This document shows positions 19,933 to 28,212 of a DNA stretch of 64,000 bases, one piece after another. Both the position numbers and the translations under genes were made by a program. This DNA comes from Bacteroides luhongzhouii. Its GTDB lineage: Bacteria > Bacteroidota > Bacteroidia > Bacteroidales > Bacteroidaceae. Where the stretch lies: contig NZ_CP059973.1 in the NCBI RefSeq assembly GCF_009193295.2, positions 3,720,001 to 3,784,000 of the forward strand, given 5' to 3'. The notes under the pieces were generated by a model, which was not told the DNA's origin, did no database searches, and saw only the letters and a program-made list of their open reading frames with translations. The stretch's first letter is position 1, and each line of letters opens with the position of its first letter.

Positions 19933-20058
19933 TTCATTATAGCTAATTCTGATTTCATTATAGCTAATCTCGATTTCATTATAGCTAATTCTGTTTTCAT
20001 TATAGCTAATCTCGATTTCATTATAGCTAATTTTATTTTCGTTATAGCTAATCAGTAC
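19933..20058. repeat. six tandem 21-bp repeats
   Basis: Six consecutive units share the core ttcattatagctaat and vary in the last six bases; the sixth has ttcgtta. Period is exactly 21 bp. Each unit contains the palindrome tagcta. The repeats fill the 3' side of the DUF4248 gene. Read on the plus strand they form part of a 78-codon open frame with a 7-residue FIIANxD repeat; this looks like a by-product of the DNA repeat, since 21 is a multiple of three. Confidence 0.85.
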
Positions 20059-20073
20059 TTGCCTTAAAGAGAT

Positions 20074-20319
20074 TCATGGCTCATCGAGATACCTCACGAT
20101 GAGCCGCACCTGCCTTGCGCTGTAAGCGTGGTCGTTTTTTCCTTCGCCTCCGCTATACATTGCGTCATATAATTCTTTGTTATTTCTGATCCACTCCCTC
20201 ATTTTCCGCATGGCATACGCCAACGGTACATAAGGATTGTATAAATGTGCCAGCTCCGATTTCAAATACGGACGTATGACAAACGGCTCCTCCTCCGTCT
20301 CTTCTTTTTCTGCTTTCAT
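20074..20319 (-). CDS. DUF4248 domain-containing protein
   Basis: 81 residues: an acidic start (MKAEKEETEEEPFV), then KSELAHLYNPYVPLAYAMRKMREWI and ARQVRLIVRYLDEP. This matches the Bacteroides DUF4248 family, a small helical protein nearly always found near VirE-like, HU-like and amidase genes, sometimes suspected to bind DNA. The gap upstream (20,320-20,614) is shared with the divergent HU-like gene. Confidence 0.8.
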   Translation of the reverse strand: MKAEKEETEEEPFVIRPYLKSELAHLYNPYVPLAYAMRKMREWIRNNKELYDAMYSGGEGKNDHAYSARQVRLIVRYLDEP

Positions 20320-20435
20320 ATCTTCGGGAAATTAATTTTATCGTATTCCAAATATACGGAAAATCTCCCGGTCCTCCAAGTGTATAAGTAAAATAAAATC
20401 ATTCTGAATAAAAGTAAATACATTCTGGATGAAAG

Positions 20436-20472
20436 TAAGACAAAGTACGTCAGACTAAGACAAAGTACGTCA
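20436..20472. repeat. direct repeat pair upstream of the HU-like gene
   Basis: The 17-bp sequence taagacaaagtacgtca occurs at 20436-20452 and 20456-20472 (period 20). Just to the left, attctgaataaaagtaa and attctggatgaaagtaa form a looser pair. Two turns of helix apart, they could be binding sites for a regulator of the divergent DUF4248/HU promoters. Confidence 0.6.
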
Positions 20473-20493
20473 TTTCATTCCCCTGTAATACAC

Positions 20494-20567
20494 TATCTTT
20501 GAGGTATCGAAAGAAAAAGAAACAGAGCTCGTTCATTTCTTTCGATATCGATTGCGGTAACCGCAAT
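20494..20567 (+). promoter_or_regulatory. HU-gene promoter with palindromic leader
   Basis: A perfect -7 box TATCTTTG (20494-20501) is followed by a 12-bp inverted repeat tatcgaaagaaa/tttctttcgata (20505-20516 and 20536-20547) and a perfect 17-bp palindrome attgcggtaaccgcaat (20551-20567). Both lie in the predicted 5' leader, 48 bp or more before the ATG, so they can act as operators or as RNA hairpins. Confidence 0.55.
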
Positions 20568-20614
20568 TTGTAATATTTATTTTTCAATTATTAATTCTCA
20601 ATTTTTAATTTATC

Positions 20615-21127
20615 ATGGCAATACCATTTAAAAGAATGGGTCGTAAAGACCCGAGAAAGGTTGATGGGGTGGTGAAGTATCATCCGCAACTTGTGACGCA
20701 GGGACAGAGTGTAGACCTGGATAAACTTGCTTACACGATGAAAGAGAAAAGTTCCCTGTCGCTGGGTGACATTCAGAGTGTGCTGACTAATCTCGTAGAA
20801 GCGATGCGTACGGCGCTGTTCGACGGTAAATCCGTCAATATCCATGATTTTGGTGTATTCAGCCTTTCCGCTACCACGCGGGGCGTGGACACGAAAGATG
20901 AGTGTACGATGAAGAACATCAAAACGGTCAATATCAACTTCCGTCCTTCGAGCAGTGTCCGTCCCAATCTGACATCTACCCGTGCCGGTGAGAAAATCGA
21001 GTTTCTGGATCTCGACGCGCCCAAGAAAAAGAAAACCGATGGCGAAGATCCCGGTGATGAAGGTGGCGGAGACTCCGGTGGAGGTAGTGGAGGCGGTAGC
21101 GGTGAAGCTCCGGATCCGGCAGCTTGA
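20615..21127 (+). CDS. HU-family DNA-binding protein with Gly-rich tail
   Basis: 170 residues. The first ~125 residues fit the HU/IHF-like family common in Bacteroides (MAIPFKRMGRKDPRKVDG, LSLGDIQSVLTNLVEAMRTAL, GKSVNIHDFGVFSLSA). The C-terminus is an acidic then Gly/Ser-rich tail (KKKKTDGEDPGDEGGGDSGG). The DNA-binding arm is longer than in canonical HU. The protein is probably a nucleoid-associated or locus-specific DNA binder. It is followed closely by the amidase and the smalltalk gene on the same strand. Confidence 0.9.
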   Translation: MAIPFKRMGRKDPRKVDGVVKYHPQLVTQGQSVDLDKLAYTMKEKSSLSLGDIQSVLTNLVEAMRTALFDGKSVNIHDFGVFSLSATTRGVDTKDECTMKNIKTVNINFRPSSSVRPNLTSTRAGEKIEFLDLDAPKKKKTDGEDPGDEGGGDSGGGSGGGSGEAPDPAA

Positions 21128-21180
21128 TTCATAGAGTGCAGATAATGTTTACAACTGATAAGAAAAATAGTGGCACTATG

Positions 21181-21636
21181 ATGAGAAAGATTGATTTGAT
21201 CGTGATTCACTGTTCCGCCACCCGTGCCGACCGTTCTCTCACCCCGGATGACTTGGAGATGCAACACCGTCGGCGTGGATTTAACGGAACAGGTTATCAC
21301 TACTACATCCGCAAGGATGGAACAGTGCACCTCACCCGACCGATTGAACGTATCGGTGCGCACGTGAAAGGATTCAACTCGAACAGTGTCGGTATCTGCT
21401 ACGAAGGCGGTTTGGATGCCCACGGTTGTCCGGCAGACACGCGGACACCGGAACAACGGGCGGTGCTCAAGCTGCTGGTTCATCAATTACTTGAGACTTT
21501 CCCCGGTAGCCGGGTGTGTGGTCACCGGGATTTAAGTCCCGACCGCAACGGAAACGGGGAGATTGAACCGGAAGAATGGATTAAGGCGTGTCCGTGTTTT
21601 GAAGTGAAAGCGGAGTTTAGAGTTTCCACTACGTAG
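21181..21636 (+). CDS. N-acetylmuramoyl-L-alanine amidase (Amidase_2)
   Basis: 151 residues from the ATG at 21181 (MRKIDLIVIHCSATR). Earlier in-frame starts exist at 21178 and 21145, and a TTG overlaps the HU stop, but the domain begins right at 21181. Zinc ligands are the His of VIHCSA, the His of GAHVKGFN-type region/VCGHRDLSPDRN and the Asp/Cys near it; the NSVGICYEGG motif is typical of T7-lysozyme-like amidases. No signal peptide is visible, as in phage lysozymes, so export may need a partner. The neighbouring smalltalk membrane micro-protein is found with this amidase in many Bacteroides genomes. Confidence 0.9.
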   Translation: MRKIDLIVIHCSATRADRSLTPDDLEMQHRRRGFNGTGYHYYIRKDGTVHLTRPIERIGAHVKGFNSNSVGICYEGGLDAHGCPADTRTPEQRAVLKLLVHQLLETFPGSRVCGHRDLSPDRNGNGEIEPEEWIKACPCFEVKAEFRVSTT

Positions 21637-21785
21637 AGTTTTAGTTCTCAATAGGATAACGAGAAAATGAGGTAGGAAGGTTTTCAGGAAGTAACAGGGT
21701 ATTGAAAGTAACTAATTATTGAACGTGATTGATTATTGAAGTCAGTCCATTATTAAAAGAGTGTGGAAAGGAGGTGTGTAAGGTT

Positions 21786-21887
21786 ATGGCAGTCAAGAAA
21801 TCCCTTTGGGATGTGATTCTGAAAGTAGTCATCGCAGTGGCGTCGGCGGTAGCGGGCGTATTGGGCGGTAATGCGATGAATCTGTAA
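21786..21887 (+). CDS. smalltalk family micro-protein
   Basis: 33 residues: MAVKKSLWDVILK followed by a hydrophobic, Ala/Val/Gly-rich segment (VVIAVASAVAGVLGG) and NAMNL. It matches the tiny Bacteroides smalltalk family, one membrane-spanning helix. A strong Shine-Dalgarno-like aaaggaggtg lies at about 21767-21776, 9 bases before the ATG, which is unusual for Bacteroides and supports translation. By size and topology it could help the amidase cross the inner membrane (holin-like), but this is inference. Confidence 0.85.
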   Translation: MAVKKSLWDVILKVVIAVASAVAGVLGGNAMNL

Positions 21888-21911
21888 AGATACAGAGGGT
21901 TAGTTCATTTG

Positions 21912-21947
21912 AGAGAGGGTGTATAAGTTTTCTATTTCACCCTCTCT
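21912..21947 (+). terminator. terminator after smalltalk gene
   Basis: Perfect 10-bp arms agagagggtg (21912-21921) and caccctctct (21938-21947), then attttttat. It closes the HU-amidase-smalltalk unit. Confidence 0.8.
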
Positions 21948-21954
21948 ATTTTTT

Positions 21955-22000
21955 ATCCTCTGATATGAATAATCAGGCGGTTTAATTCATATCAGGGGAT
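21955..22000 (+). terminator. second hairpin terminator
   Basis: 16-bp arms (21955-21970, 21985-22000) with one G-T pair, 14-nt loop, then cttttttatt. It works on the plus strand as a back-up terminator and also lies at the 3' end of the convergent LRR gene. Confidence 0.75.
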
Positions 22001-22005
22001 CTTTT

Positions 22006-23055
22006 TTATTTCTTATAAACCAACTTACTCGGAACTCCTTCTCCGAACAAGTTATCACCCAGCGTCGTAATCTTATTTCCGGTAGCCAACACATAGCGAA
22101 GATTATCGCATCCCATAAAAGCACCGAACTCGATAGCCGTCACACTGGCCGGCAGCTCTAGCGTACCGCAGAGACGACCGCAGTTACTAAACACACGCTG
22201 TCCGATAGATTTCAGATTATGAGGCAATTTCATATTCAACAGATACTTCTTCTGCGCGAAAGTGAAGTCGGGGATAGCCGTTGCGTTCGTTCTGGAAATA
22301 TCGACAGAAACGAGATTCGGCATATAATCACGGATCAGTTTGAAGTCGGCGTTATCCAGTTTACCTTCAACGGTCAGGAAGTTGATGTCTCTGGGTTGCA
22401 GTCCCGCTTTCAGAATTTCTTCTTCCAGTTTGCCCATGGCACCCACTTGCAGGGTAGTCTCTACCGGTTCCCCCTCGATAAACGCAAAGTTCTGCCATCT
22501 GTCCTTGTAGCGGTAAGAGTCGCTGCTGCCCAGGGGGACGAAGATAGCGGTAACGCTGTCTGCCAACGCTTCCGGCAACAGGTTGGGAGCTGTCTTCTTC
22601 CGGATCTGGCAGATTTTCAGGTTCTCGCAACCTTTGAAGGCAGCATCTTCGATATTCTTCGTCTTCTCCGAAAGAATCACTTTCTCCAGAGTGGTTTTGC
22701 CTTTGGTCACTCCGTCTACCACATTCGAAAAAGCGTATGCAGGAATGAAGTTCGGCATATAAATATAGAATTTCCCGTTGGGATAAGTGCCCGCTTTTCC
22801 GCTGTACATCTTGATTTCAGCGTTCGAAATGTCCAATACTTTCAGATTATCAAATTCGTCACGGAGATGGCGGAAGTCCTCCGCGTTCAGTTTTCCGGTC
22901 AGTGTGAGATGGGTGACACTGTTGGCCTCCTCTTCAGTCATCATGGAAATCAGCGTGCCGGGCTTACTCACATAATACGTTTTACTCACTTGGGCGGCTG
23001 CTCCTAACGCATTAGCGGCCAATAAGAAACTTATCAATAGTAGTTTAATTTTCAT
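22006..23055 (-). CDS. secreted leucine-rich-repeat protein (BspA type)
   Basis: 349 residues from MKIKLLLISFLLAANALG (ATG 23055); a longer frame from 23103 would bury the signal peptide and the promoter. Cleavage is expected near AAAQVS. The mature protein has BspA/LRR_5 repeats: LKVLDISNAEI, TLEKVILSEKTKNIEDAAFKGC, LKSIGQRVFSNCGRL, VTAIEFGAFMGCDNL. Such proteins are surface or periplasmic binding proteins, often for host matrix or partner proteins; the ligand is unknown. It is divergent from the CPBP gene. Confidence 0.87.
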   Translation of the reverse strand: MKIKLLLISFLLAANALGAAAQVSKTYYVSKPGTLISMMTEEEANSVTHLTLTGKLNAEDFRHLRDEFDNLKVLDISNAEIKMYSGKAGTYPNGKFYIYMPNFIPAYAFSNVVDGVTKGKTTLEKVILSEKTKNIEDAAFKGCENLKICQIRKKTAPNLLPEALADSVTAIFVPLGSSDSYRYKDRWQNFAFIEGEPVETTLQVGAMGKLEEEILKAGLQPRDINFLTVEGKLDNADFKLIRDYMPNLVSVDISRTNATAIPDFTFAQKKYLLNMKLPHNLKSIGQRVFSNCGRLCGTLELPASVTAIEFGAFMGCDNLRYVLATGNKITTLGDNLFGEGVPSKLVYKK

Positions 23056-23076
23056 AATTTTGTAGATTTGTTCTGA

Positions 23077-23134
23077 CAAATATAGGAAAAATAGAGAATA
23101 CATGATGTTTTTTTATGTTTTATATCTAATTTTG
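23077..23134. promoter_or_regulatory. divergent promoters, LRR gene (-) and CPBP gene (+)
   Basis: TATATTTG on the minus strand (23077-23084) lies 22 bp before the LRR ATG at 23055. TAATTTTG on the plus strand (23127-23134) lies 25 bp before the CPBP ATG at 23159. Both are perfect TAnnTTTG -7 boxes and support the chosen starts. Confidence 0.6.
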
Positions 23135-23158
23135 TAGCCGGATTAACAAATTGTAAAA

Positions 23159-24055
23159 ATGGAGGCAGACAACATTGCTGGGGGCAAAGAACCCAAAAGA
23201 CTTCCTGTGTGGGCTTGTATCCCGCTGTTTATTGTGATACTTTTCATTCTTCTTGGATTGTATGGTACGCTGGCCCGCGGATGTTTGTCGTTGGTGTTGG
23301 GTGTGGAAGCCCGCCATCCGGGAGTGACGGGATACATTGTTCTCGAAGCCAGTATGCTGCTCGCCGTTCTGACCGCTGCCATTCCTATGCTCCGCTTCGA
23401 ACGCCGTCCGTTTTCTGATTTGGGGCTCTCCTTAAAAGGACACGTCAAGGGACTGTGGTATGGCTTCCTGATCGCAATCCTGCTCTATCTGTTCGGTTTC
23501 GGAATCTCTTTCGTTTTGGGAGAAATAGAAGTCATCGGTTTCCAGTTCAAGCCGTTGGACCTGTTGGGTTCGTGGGTGTTTTACCTGCTGGTCGCCTTGT
23601 TCGAAGAAATACTGATGCGCGGCTATATTCTCGGACGATTGCTGCACACCACCATGAATAAATTCCTGGCACTTTTCATCTCGGCAGCGTTATTCGCCTT
23701 TATGCACATCTTCAATCCCGAAATCGCTTTCCTGCCTATGCTCAACCTGTTGCTGGCAGGTATGCTGTTGGGAGCTTCCTATCTATATACACGGAACCTG
23801 TGTTTCCCTATCTCGCTTCATCTTTTCTGGAATTGGATTCAAGGCCCCATCCTTGGCTATCAGGTAAGCGGAAACAACTTCACCACCAGTATGCTGACTT
23901 TGCGTATGCCCGAAGAAAACGTACTGAATGGCGGAGCCTTCGGTTTTGAAGGCTCGCTCATTTGTACAGTACTGATGATTGTATTTACGATTCTGATCGT
24001 GTGGTGGGGAGAGAAAAGAGAAGCAATCAGTCTTGCGGTACCCCGATCATGCTAA
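23159..24055 (+). CDS. CPBP family intramembrane metalloprotease
   Basis: 298 residues with about eight hydrophobic segments. The CPBP/Abi (CAAX protease-like) motifs are present in order: EEILMRGYILG (EExxxR), FAFMHIFNP (FxxxH) and HLFWNWIQG (HxxxN-type). These residues coordinate the metal and cut within the membrane. Substrate is unknown; members are linked to bacteriocin self-immunity or prenyl-protein processing. Its 3' end overlaps the convergent tex gene by 29 bp. Confidence 0.92.
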   Translation: MEADNIAGGKEPKRLPVWACIPLFIVILFILLGLYGTLARGCLSLVLGVEARHPGVTGYIVLEASMLLAVLTAAIPMLRFERRPFSDLGLSLKGHVKGLWYGFLIAILLYLFGFGISFVLGEIEVIGFQFKPLDLLGSWVFYLLVALFEEILMRGYILGRLLHTTMNKFLALFISAALFAFMHIFNPEIAFLPMLNLLLAGMLLGASYLYTRNLCFPISLHLFWNWIQGPILGYQVSGNNFTTSMLTLRMPEENVLNGGAFGFEGSLICTVLMIVFTILIVWWGEKREAISLAVPRSC

Positions 24056-26159
24056 GTTGAACCCGTTTCCGGTCATAATCTACACTCATCACTCTCACCA
24101 TGACGTGCTGATGAATGGACACCACTTCTGTCGGATCGGAAATGAACCGTTCCGCTAATTGAGAAAGGTGTACAAGACCGTTTTCCTTAATTCCTATATC
24201 GACAAACGCCCCGAAATTGGTGATGTTGCCTACAATGCCCGGAAGAATCATCCCTTCGCGCAAATCGGCTATGGTGCGTACATTCTTGTCGAATTCGAAG
24301 ACCTTGATAGCTTTGCGCGGGTCACGTCCCGGCTTGTCGAGCTCTTGTAGGATATCCTGTAAGGTAGGCAGGCCGACGGTAGGAGTGATGTAGTCGGAGA
24401 TGTTGATCTTCCGGCGGAGTTCCTTGTCGGCTATCAACTCGTCGATGGTGCATTTCAGGTCTTTGGCCATCTGCTCTACGATGTGGTAACTTTCCGGATG
24501 CACGGCGGTATGATCCAACGGGTTTTTAGCTCCGGGGATGCGGAGAAATCCTGCGCATTGCTCGAAAGCTTTGGCACCCATGCGCGGCACTTTCATCAGT
24601 TCTTTCCGTGAACCGAAAGCTCCGTTCTCTGCCCGGTAATTGACAATGTTCTGTGCCAGTTGAGGACCCAGACCGGATATATAAGTGAGCAAATGACTGC
24701 TTGCCGTATTGAGATTTACCCCGACCAGGTTCACGCAATTCTCTACCGTCTGATCGAGTGCTTTCTTCAGCTTCGTCTGGTCTACATCGTGCTGGTATTG
24801 ACCTACGCCGATGGACTTGGGATCTATCTTCACCAACTCTGCCAACGGGTCCATCAGGCGACGACCGATGGAGACTGCTCCACGCACCGTTACGTCGTAA
24901 TCCGGAAACTCGTCACGAGCAATTTTGGAAGCGGAATAAATGGAAGCCCCCTGTTCGCTGACTACAAACACGGGTATCTGACGGTCGAAACTCTGGCTGT
25001 TGATGAAATCTTCCGTCTCCCGGCTTGCCGTTCCGTTGCCAATGGAGATGGCTTCTATCTGGTAGGCCTCGATCATCTTGCGAAGTTTCGAGGCAGCTTC
25101 TCCGGTCTTGTTGACCGGAGGGTGCGGATAGATATTCTCATTATGCAACAAATTGCCTTGCGCGTCAAGACAAACAACCTTACATCCGGTACGGAATCCG
25201 GGGTCGATGGCGAGTACCCGTTTTTGTCCCAACGGCGGAGCGAGAAGAAGTTGGCGGAGGTTCTCGGCGAATACGCGAATCGCTTCATCGTCGGCTTTCT
25301 CTTTGGATTGGGCGGCAAATTCTGTCTCGATAGAAGGCTTTAGCAAACGTTTGTAAGCATCCGTCGTGGCTTCGCCCACTTGCTGGCTACATTCGTTGTT
25401 GCCACGTACGAATTGGCGTTCCAAACGTTCGATGCATGCTTCGTCGTCAGGATTGATAGACACTTTCAGCAACCCTTCCGACTCTGCCCGGCGGATGGCC
25501 AGTAGACGGTGGGACGTGCAACGTTTCAGTGACTCGGAGAAATCAAAATAATCCCGGTATTTCGCTGCTTCTTCCTCTTTTCCTTTGACTAATTTTGCAG
25601 TAATCTCTGCCTGGCGTCCGAACTGATTACGTACCGCGTTGCGGGCACGTTCGTCTTCGTTCACCTGCTCTGCGATAATGTCACGCGCACCTTTCAGCGC
25701 ATCTTCCACATCTTTCACTTCACCTTTCACAAAGGAAGCGGCTTTGGCGCTAAGGTTGTTTTCCCTTTGCAACAACAGGATGGTGGCAAGCGGCTCCAGG
25801 CCTTTCTGGCGGGCCACTTCGGCACGTGTCTTCCGCTTGGGTTTGTAAGGGAGGTATATATCTTCCAGTTCCGTCGGATTCCAGGTGTCGTTGATGCGTT
25901 TCTCCAGTTCGGCAGTCAGTTTGCCCTGTTCGGTGATGGTGCCGAGAATCGTTTCTTTTCGTTTGGCTATGTCGCACAACTTATCGTGTTGCTCTTTTAT
26001 CTGCTCTATTTGCACCTCATCCAGCCCTCCGGTAGCTTCTTTGCGGTATCGGCTGATGAAAGGAATCGTAGCACCTTCGCCCAAAAGATGAAGCGTACTG
26101 CTTATTTGTCTTTCCGGTATGCCTAAAAAACCGGAAATCATCTTGTGAAATAATTCCAT
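24027..26159 (-). CDS. tex: Tex family RNA-binding transcription accessory protein
   Basis: 710 residues from MELFHKMISGFLGIPERQ (ATG 26159); an upstream in-frame start at 26222 would run through the promoter. Domains in order: Tex N-terminal helices with the FISRYRKEATGGLDE motif, the YqgF/RNase H-like domain (RVLAIDPGFRTGCKV, VAIGNGTASRET-like), helix-hairpin-helix repeats (LNTASSHLLTYISGLG, KVPRMGAKAFEQCAG) and a C-terminal S1 domain (GMILPGIVGNITNFGAFVDIGI). A cytoplasmic RNA/polymerase-associated protein. Confidence 0.95.
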   Translation of the reverse strand: MELFHKMISGFLGIPERQISSTLHLLGEGATIPFISRYRKEATGGLDEVQIEQIKEQHDKLCDIAKRKETILGTITEQGKLTAELEKRINDTWNPTELEDIYLPYKPKRKTRAEVARQKGLEPLATILLLQRENNLSAKAASFVKGEVKDVEDALKGARDIIAEQVNEDERARNAVRNQFGRQAEITAKLVKGKEEEAAKYRDYFDFSESLKRCTSHRLLAIRRAESEGLLKVSINPDDEACIERLERQFVRGNNECSQQVGEATTDAYKRLLKPSIETEFAAQSKEKADDEAIRVFAENLRQLLLAPPLGQKRVLAIDPGFRTGCKVVCLDAQGNLLHNENIYPHPPVNKTGEAASKLRKMIEAYQIEAISIGNGTASRETEDFINSQSFDRQIPVFVVSEQGASIYSASKIARDEFPDYDVTVRGAVSIGRRLMDPLAELVKIDPKSIGVGQYQHDVDQTKLKKALDQTVENCVNLVGVNLNTASSHLLTYISGLGPQLAQNIVNYRAENGAFGSRKELMKVPRMGAKAFEQCAGFLRIPGAKNPLDHTAVHPESYHIVEQMAKDLKCTIDELIADKELRRKINISDYITPTVGLPTLQDILQELDKPGRDPRKAIKVFEFDKNVRTIADLREGMILPGIVGNITNFGAFVDIGIKENGLVHLSQLAERFISDPTEVVSIHQHVMVRVMSVDYDRKRVQLSMIGVPQD

Positions 26160-26189
26160 AAATTGTATTTTTTGACAGTAAATGAGCGA

Positions 26190-26237
26190 CAAAAATACAT
26201 ATAAATCTGTTAAACCCGACAAGTTTTACTATATTTG
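26190..26237. promoter_or_regulatory. divergent promoters, tex (-) and histidine kinase (+)
   Basis: TATTTTTG on the minus strand (26190-26197) lies 31 bp before the tex ATG. TATATTTG on the plus strand (26230-26237) lies 41 bp before the kinase ATG. Both match TAnnTTTG exactly. Confidence 0.6.
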
Positions 26238-26277
26238 CAACTCAATTAATGAATTAACACATCAAAACTGCATTATT

Positions 26278-28212
26278 ATGCTGGGACGTCTTGGATATCT
26301 TTTTATCTGTTTTCTTTGGCTCTTCCAGTCAACGAAGGTCTTGGCTGTCTCTAACGATAAGAAACCTATTCTGATTATCTGTTCTTATAATCCGGCAGCG
26401 CACCAAACATCAGTCACTATTTCCGATTATATGGATGAATATAGCAAGTTGGGAGGACAGCGCGACATCATCATCGAAAACATGAACTGTAAAAGCTTCT
26501 CGGAAGCTCCGCTATGGAGCAAAATGATGACGCAGATTCTTGCTAAATATCAGGGGGAAAAGCACCCGGCGCAGATTATCTTGTTAGGACAGGAAGCATG
26601 GGCAGCTTATTTGTCGCAGAGGGATGAAATGCAGGTGAAGGTGCCCGTGATGTGCAGTCTGGCCAGTAGCAATGTGGTGATATTGCCGGAGGACACGGTG
26701 GAAAACCTGGATAGCTGGATGCCCGAATCTGTCGATATCTTCGACGACCATGTGGATATCCCCGAATTGGAATCGGGATTTATCAATCAATATAATATAG
26801 AAGGTAATATTCAGATGATTCAAGCCTTCTATCCGAAAACGAAACACATTGCCTTTATCTCGGACAATACGTATGGCGGAGTGACCATGCAAGCATTGGT
26901 GCGAAAAGAAATGAAGAAATTCCCTGATCTGGATTTGATTCTGATGGATGGACGGAAACATTCTATTTATACCATCGTTGAGGAATTGAGACAACTGCCC
27001 GAGAACACGGTGATCCTGGTGGGAACATGGCGGGTGGATATGAACGAGGGCTATTTCATGAGAAATGCTACGTATGCCATGATGGAAGCTGCTCCTAACA
27101 TCCCGGCTTTTACTCCTTCGTCGGTCAGTCTCGGCTATTGGGCGATAGGAGGGGTGTTGCCCGATTACCGGAAAGTAGGCGGAGAAATGGCTTCGGAGTC
27201 TGTGCGGATGGATAGGCATCCGCAGGATACGATGAAACATCTTTCGATCATCGGCTACAAGGCGGTGTTGGATAGCCGGAAGGTGAAGGAGTGGGGACTG
27301 GACCCGGCGGTGTTGCCTTTTAAAGTGCAGCTTGTCAACCAGCCGGTTTCGTTCTATCAGCAATATACTTATCAGATATGGTCTGCCTGTGCTTTGTTTG
27401 TGGTCCTGGTCCTCGGCTTGTGCATCTCTCTCTTCTATTATTTCCGTACGAAACGTTTGAAAGATGAGTTGCTGAAATCGGAGAAGGACTTGCGCGTAGC
27501 GAAAGACAGGGCGGAAGAGTCCAACCGTCTGAAGAGTGCTTTCCTTGCCAATATGAGTCATGAGATACGGACGCCGTTGAACTCGATTGTAGGCTTCTCG
27601 GATGTACTGGCCGTTGGCGGTAGCACGGAGGAGGAACAACAGTCTTATTATCAGATTATCAAAACCAATTCGGATTTGTTGCTTCGGTTGATTAACGATA
27701 TTCTCGACCTTTCACGTCTGGAGGCCAACCGGGTGACGTTGACTTGGGAGGAATGTGACGTGGTGCAATTGTGCAGCCAGGTGGTGGCGTCTGTTGGTTT
27801 TTCGCGGCAGTCGTCGGACAACCAGTTCTTGTTTACCACTTCTTTTGAATCTTTCCGGATGGTGACGGATGTGCAGCGTATGCAGCAAGTGATGATTAAC
27901 CTGCTGTCCAACGCCAACAAGTTTACGAAACAGGGTAAGATTACATTGAACTTATCTGTGAACGAGGAAACGCAAATGGCTGTTTTCTCGGTGACGGACA
28001 CCGGATGCGGTATCCCGAAAGAAAAACAGGGACTTGTGTTCGAGCGTTTTGAAAAACTGAATGAATATGCCCAGGGTACCGGACTGGGATTGTCTATCTG
28101 TAAATTGATTGTACACAAATGGAAAGGAAGTATATGGATCGATCCTGGCTATACCGGTGGAGCACGGTTTGTATTCTCTCATCCGTTAAATCTAAATATA
28201 GAAAAAGAATGA
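26278..28212 (+). CDS. membrane sensor histidine kinase with periplasmic-binding-like sensor
   Basis: 644 residues from MLGRLGYLFICFLWLF (ATG 26278), a signal/anchor sequence. Residues ~30-360 form a two-lobed sugar/amino-acid-binding-protein-like sensor (KPILIICSYNPAAHQT, KHIAFISDNTYGGVTMQALV, ILVGTWRVDMNEGYFM). A transmembrane helix (ACALFVVLVLGLCISLFYYF) leads to HisKA with the phospho-acceptor His in ANMSHEIRTPLNSIVGFSD, and an HATPase domain with N box INLLSNANKF, DTGCGIP and GTGLGLSI. There is no receiver or output domain, so a separate response regulator must exist; none is in the window. Its stop overlaps the start of the 5'-nucleotidase gene. Confidence 0.9.
   Translation: MLGRLGYLFICFLWLFQSTKVLAVSNDKKPILIICSYNPAAHQTSVTISDYMDEYSKLGGQRDIIIENMNCKSFSEAPLWSKMMTQILAKYQGEKHPAQIILLGQEAWAAYLSQRDEMQVKVPVMCSLASSNVVILPEDTVENLDSWMPESVDIFDDHVDIPELESGFINQYNIEGNIQMIQAFYPKTKHIAFISDNTYGGVTMQALVRKEMKKFPDLDLILMDGRKHSIYTIVEELRQLPENTVILVGTWRVDMNEGYFMRNATYAMMEAAPNIPAFTPSSVSLGYWAIGGVLPDYRKVGGEMASESVRMDRHPQDTMKHLSIIGYKAVLDSRKVKEWGLDPAVLPFKVQLVNQPVSFYQQYTYQIWSACALFVVLVLGLCISLFYYFRTKRLKDELLKSEKDLRVAKDRAEESNRLKSAFLANMSHEIRTPLNSIVGFSDVLAVGGSTEEEQQSYYQIIKTNSDLLLRLINDILDLSRLEANRVTLTWEECDVVQLCSQVVASVGFSRQSSDNQFLFTTSFESFRMVTDVQRMQQVMINLLSNANKFTKQGKITLNLSVNEETQMAVFSVTDTGCGIPKEKQGLVFERFEKLNEYAQGTGLGLSICKLIVHKWKGSIWIDPGYTGGARFVFSHPLNLNIEKE

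Noticed and set aside
19933..20058. CRISPR array
   Set aside because: Units are contiguous with only six variable bases and no spacers; no cas genes in the window.
19831..20067. 78-codon plus-strand ORF with FIIANxD repeats
   Set aside because: Open only because the 21-bp DNA repeat is a multiple of three; first 35 residues look non-protein and there is no start signal.
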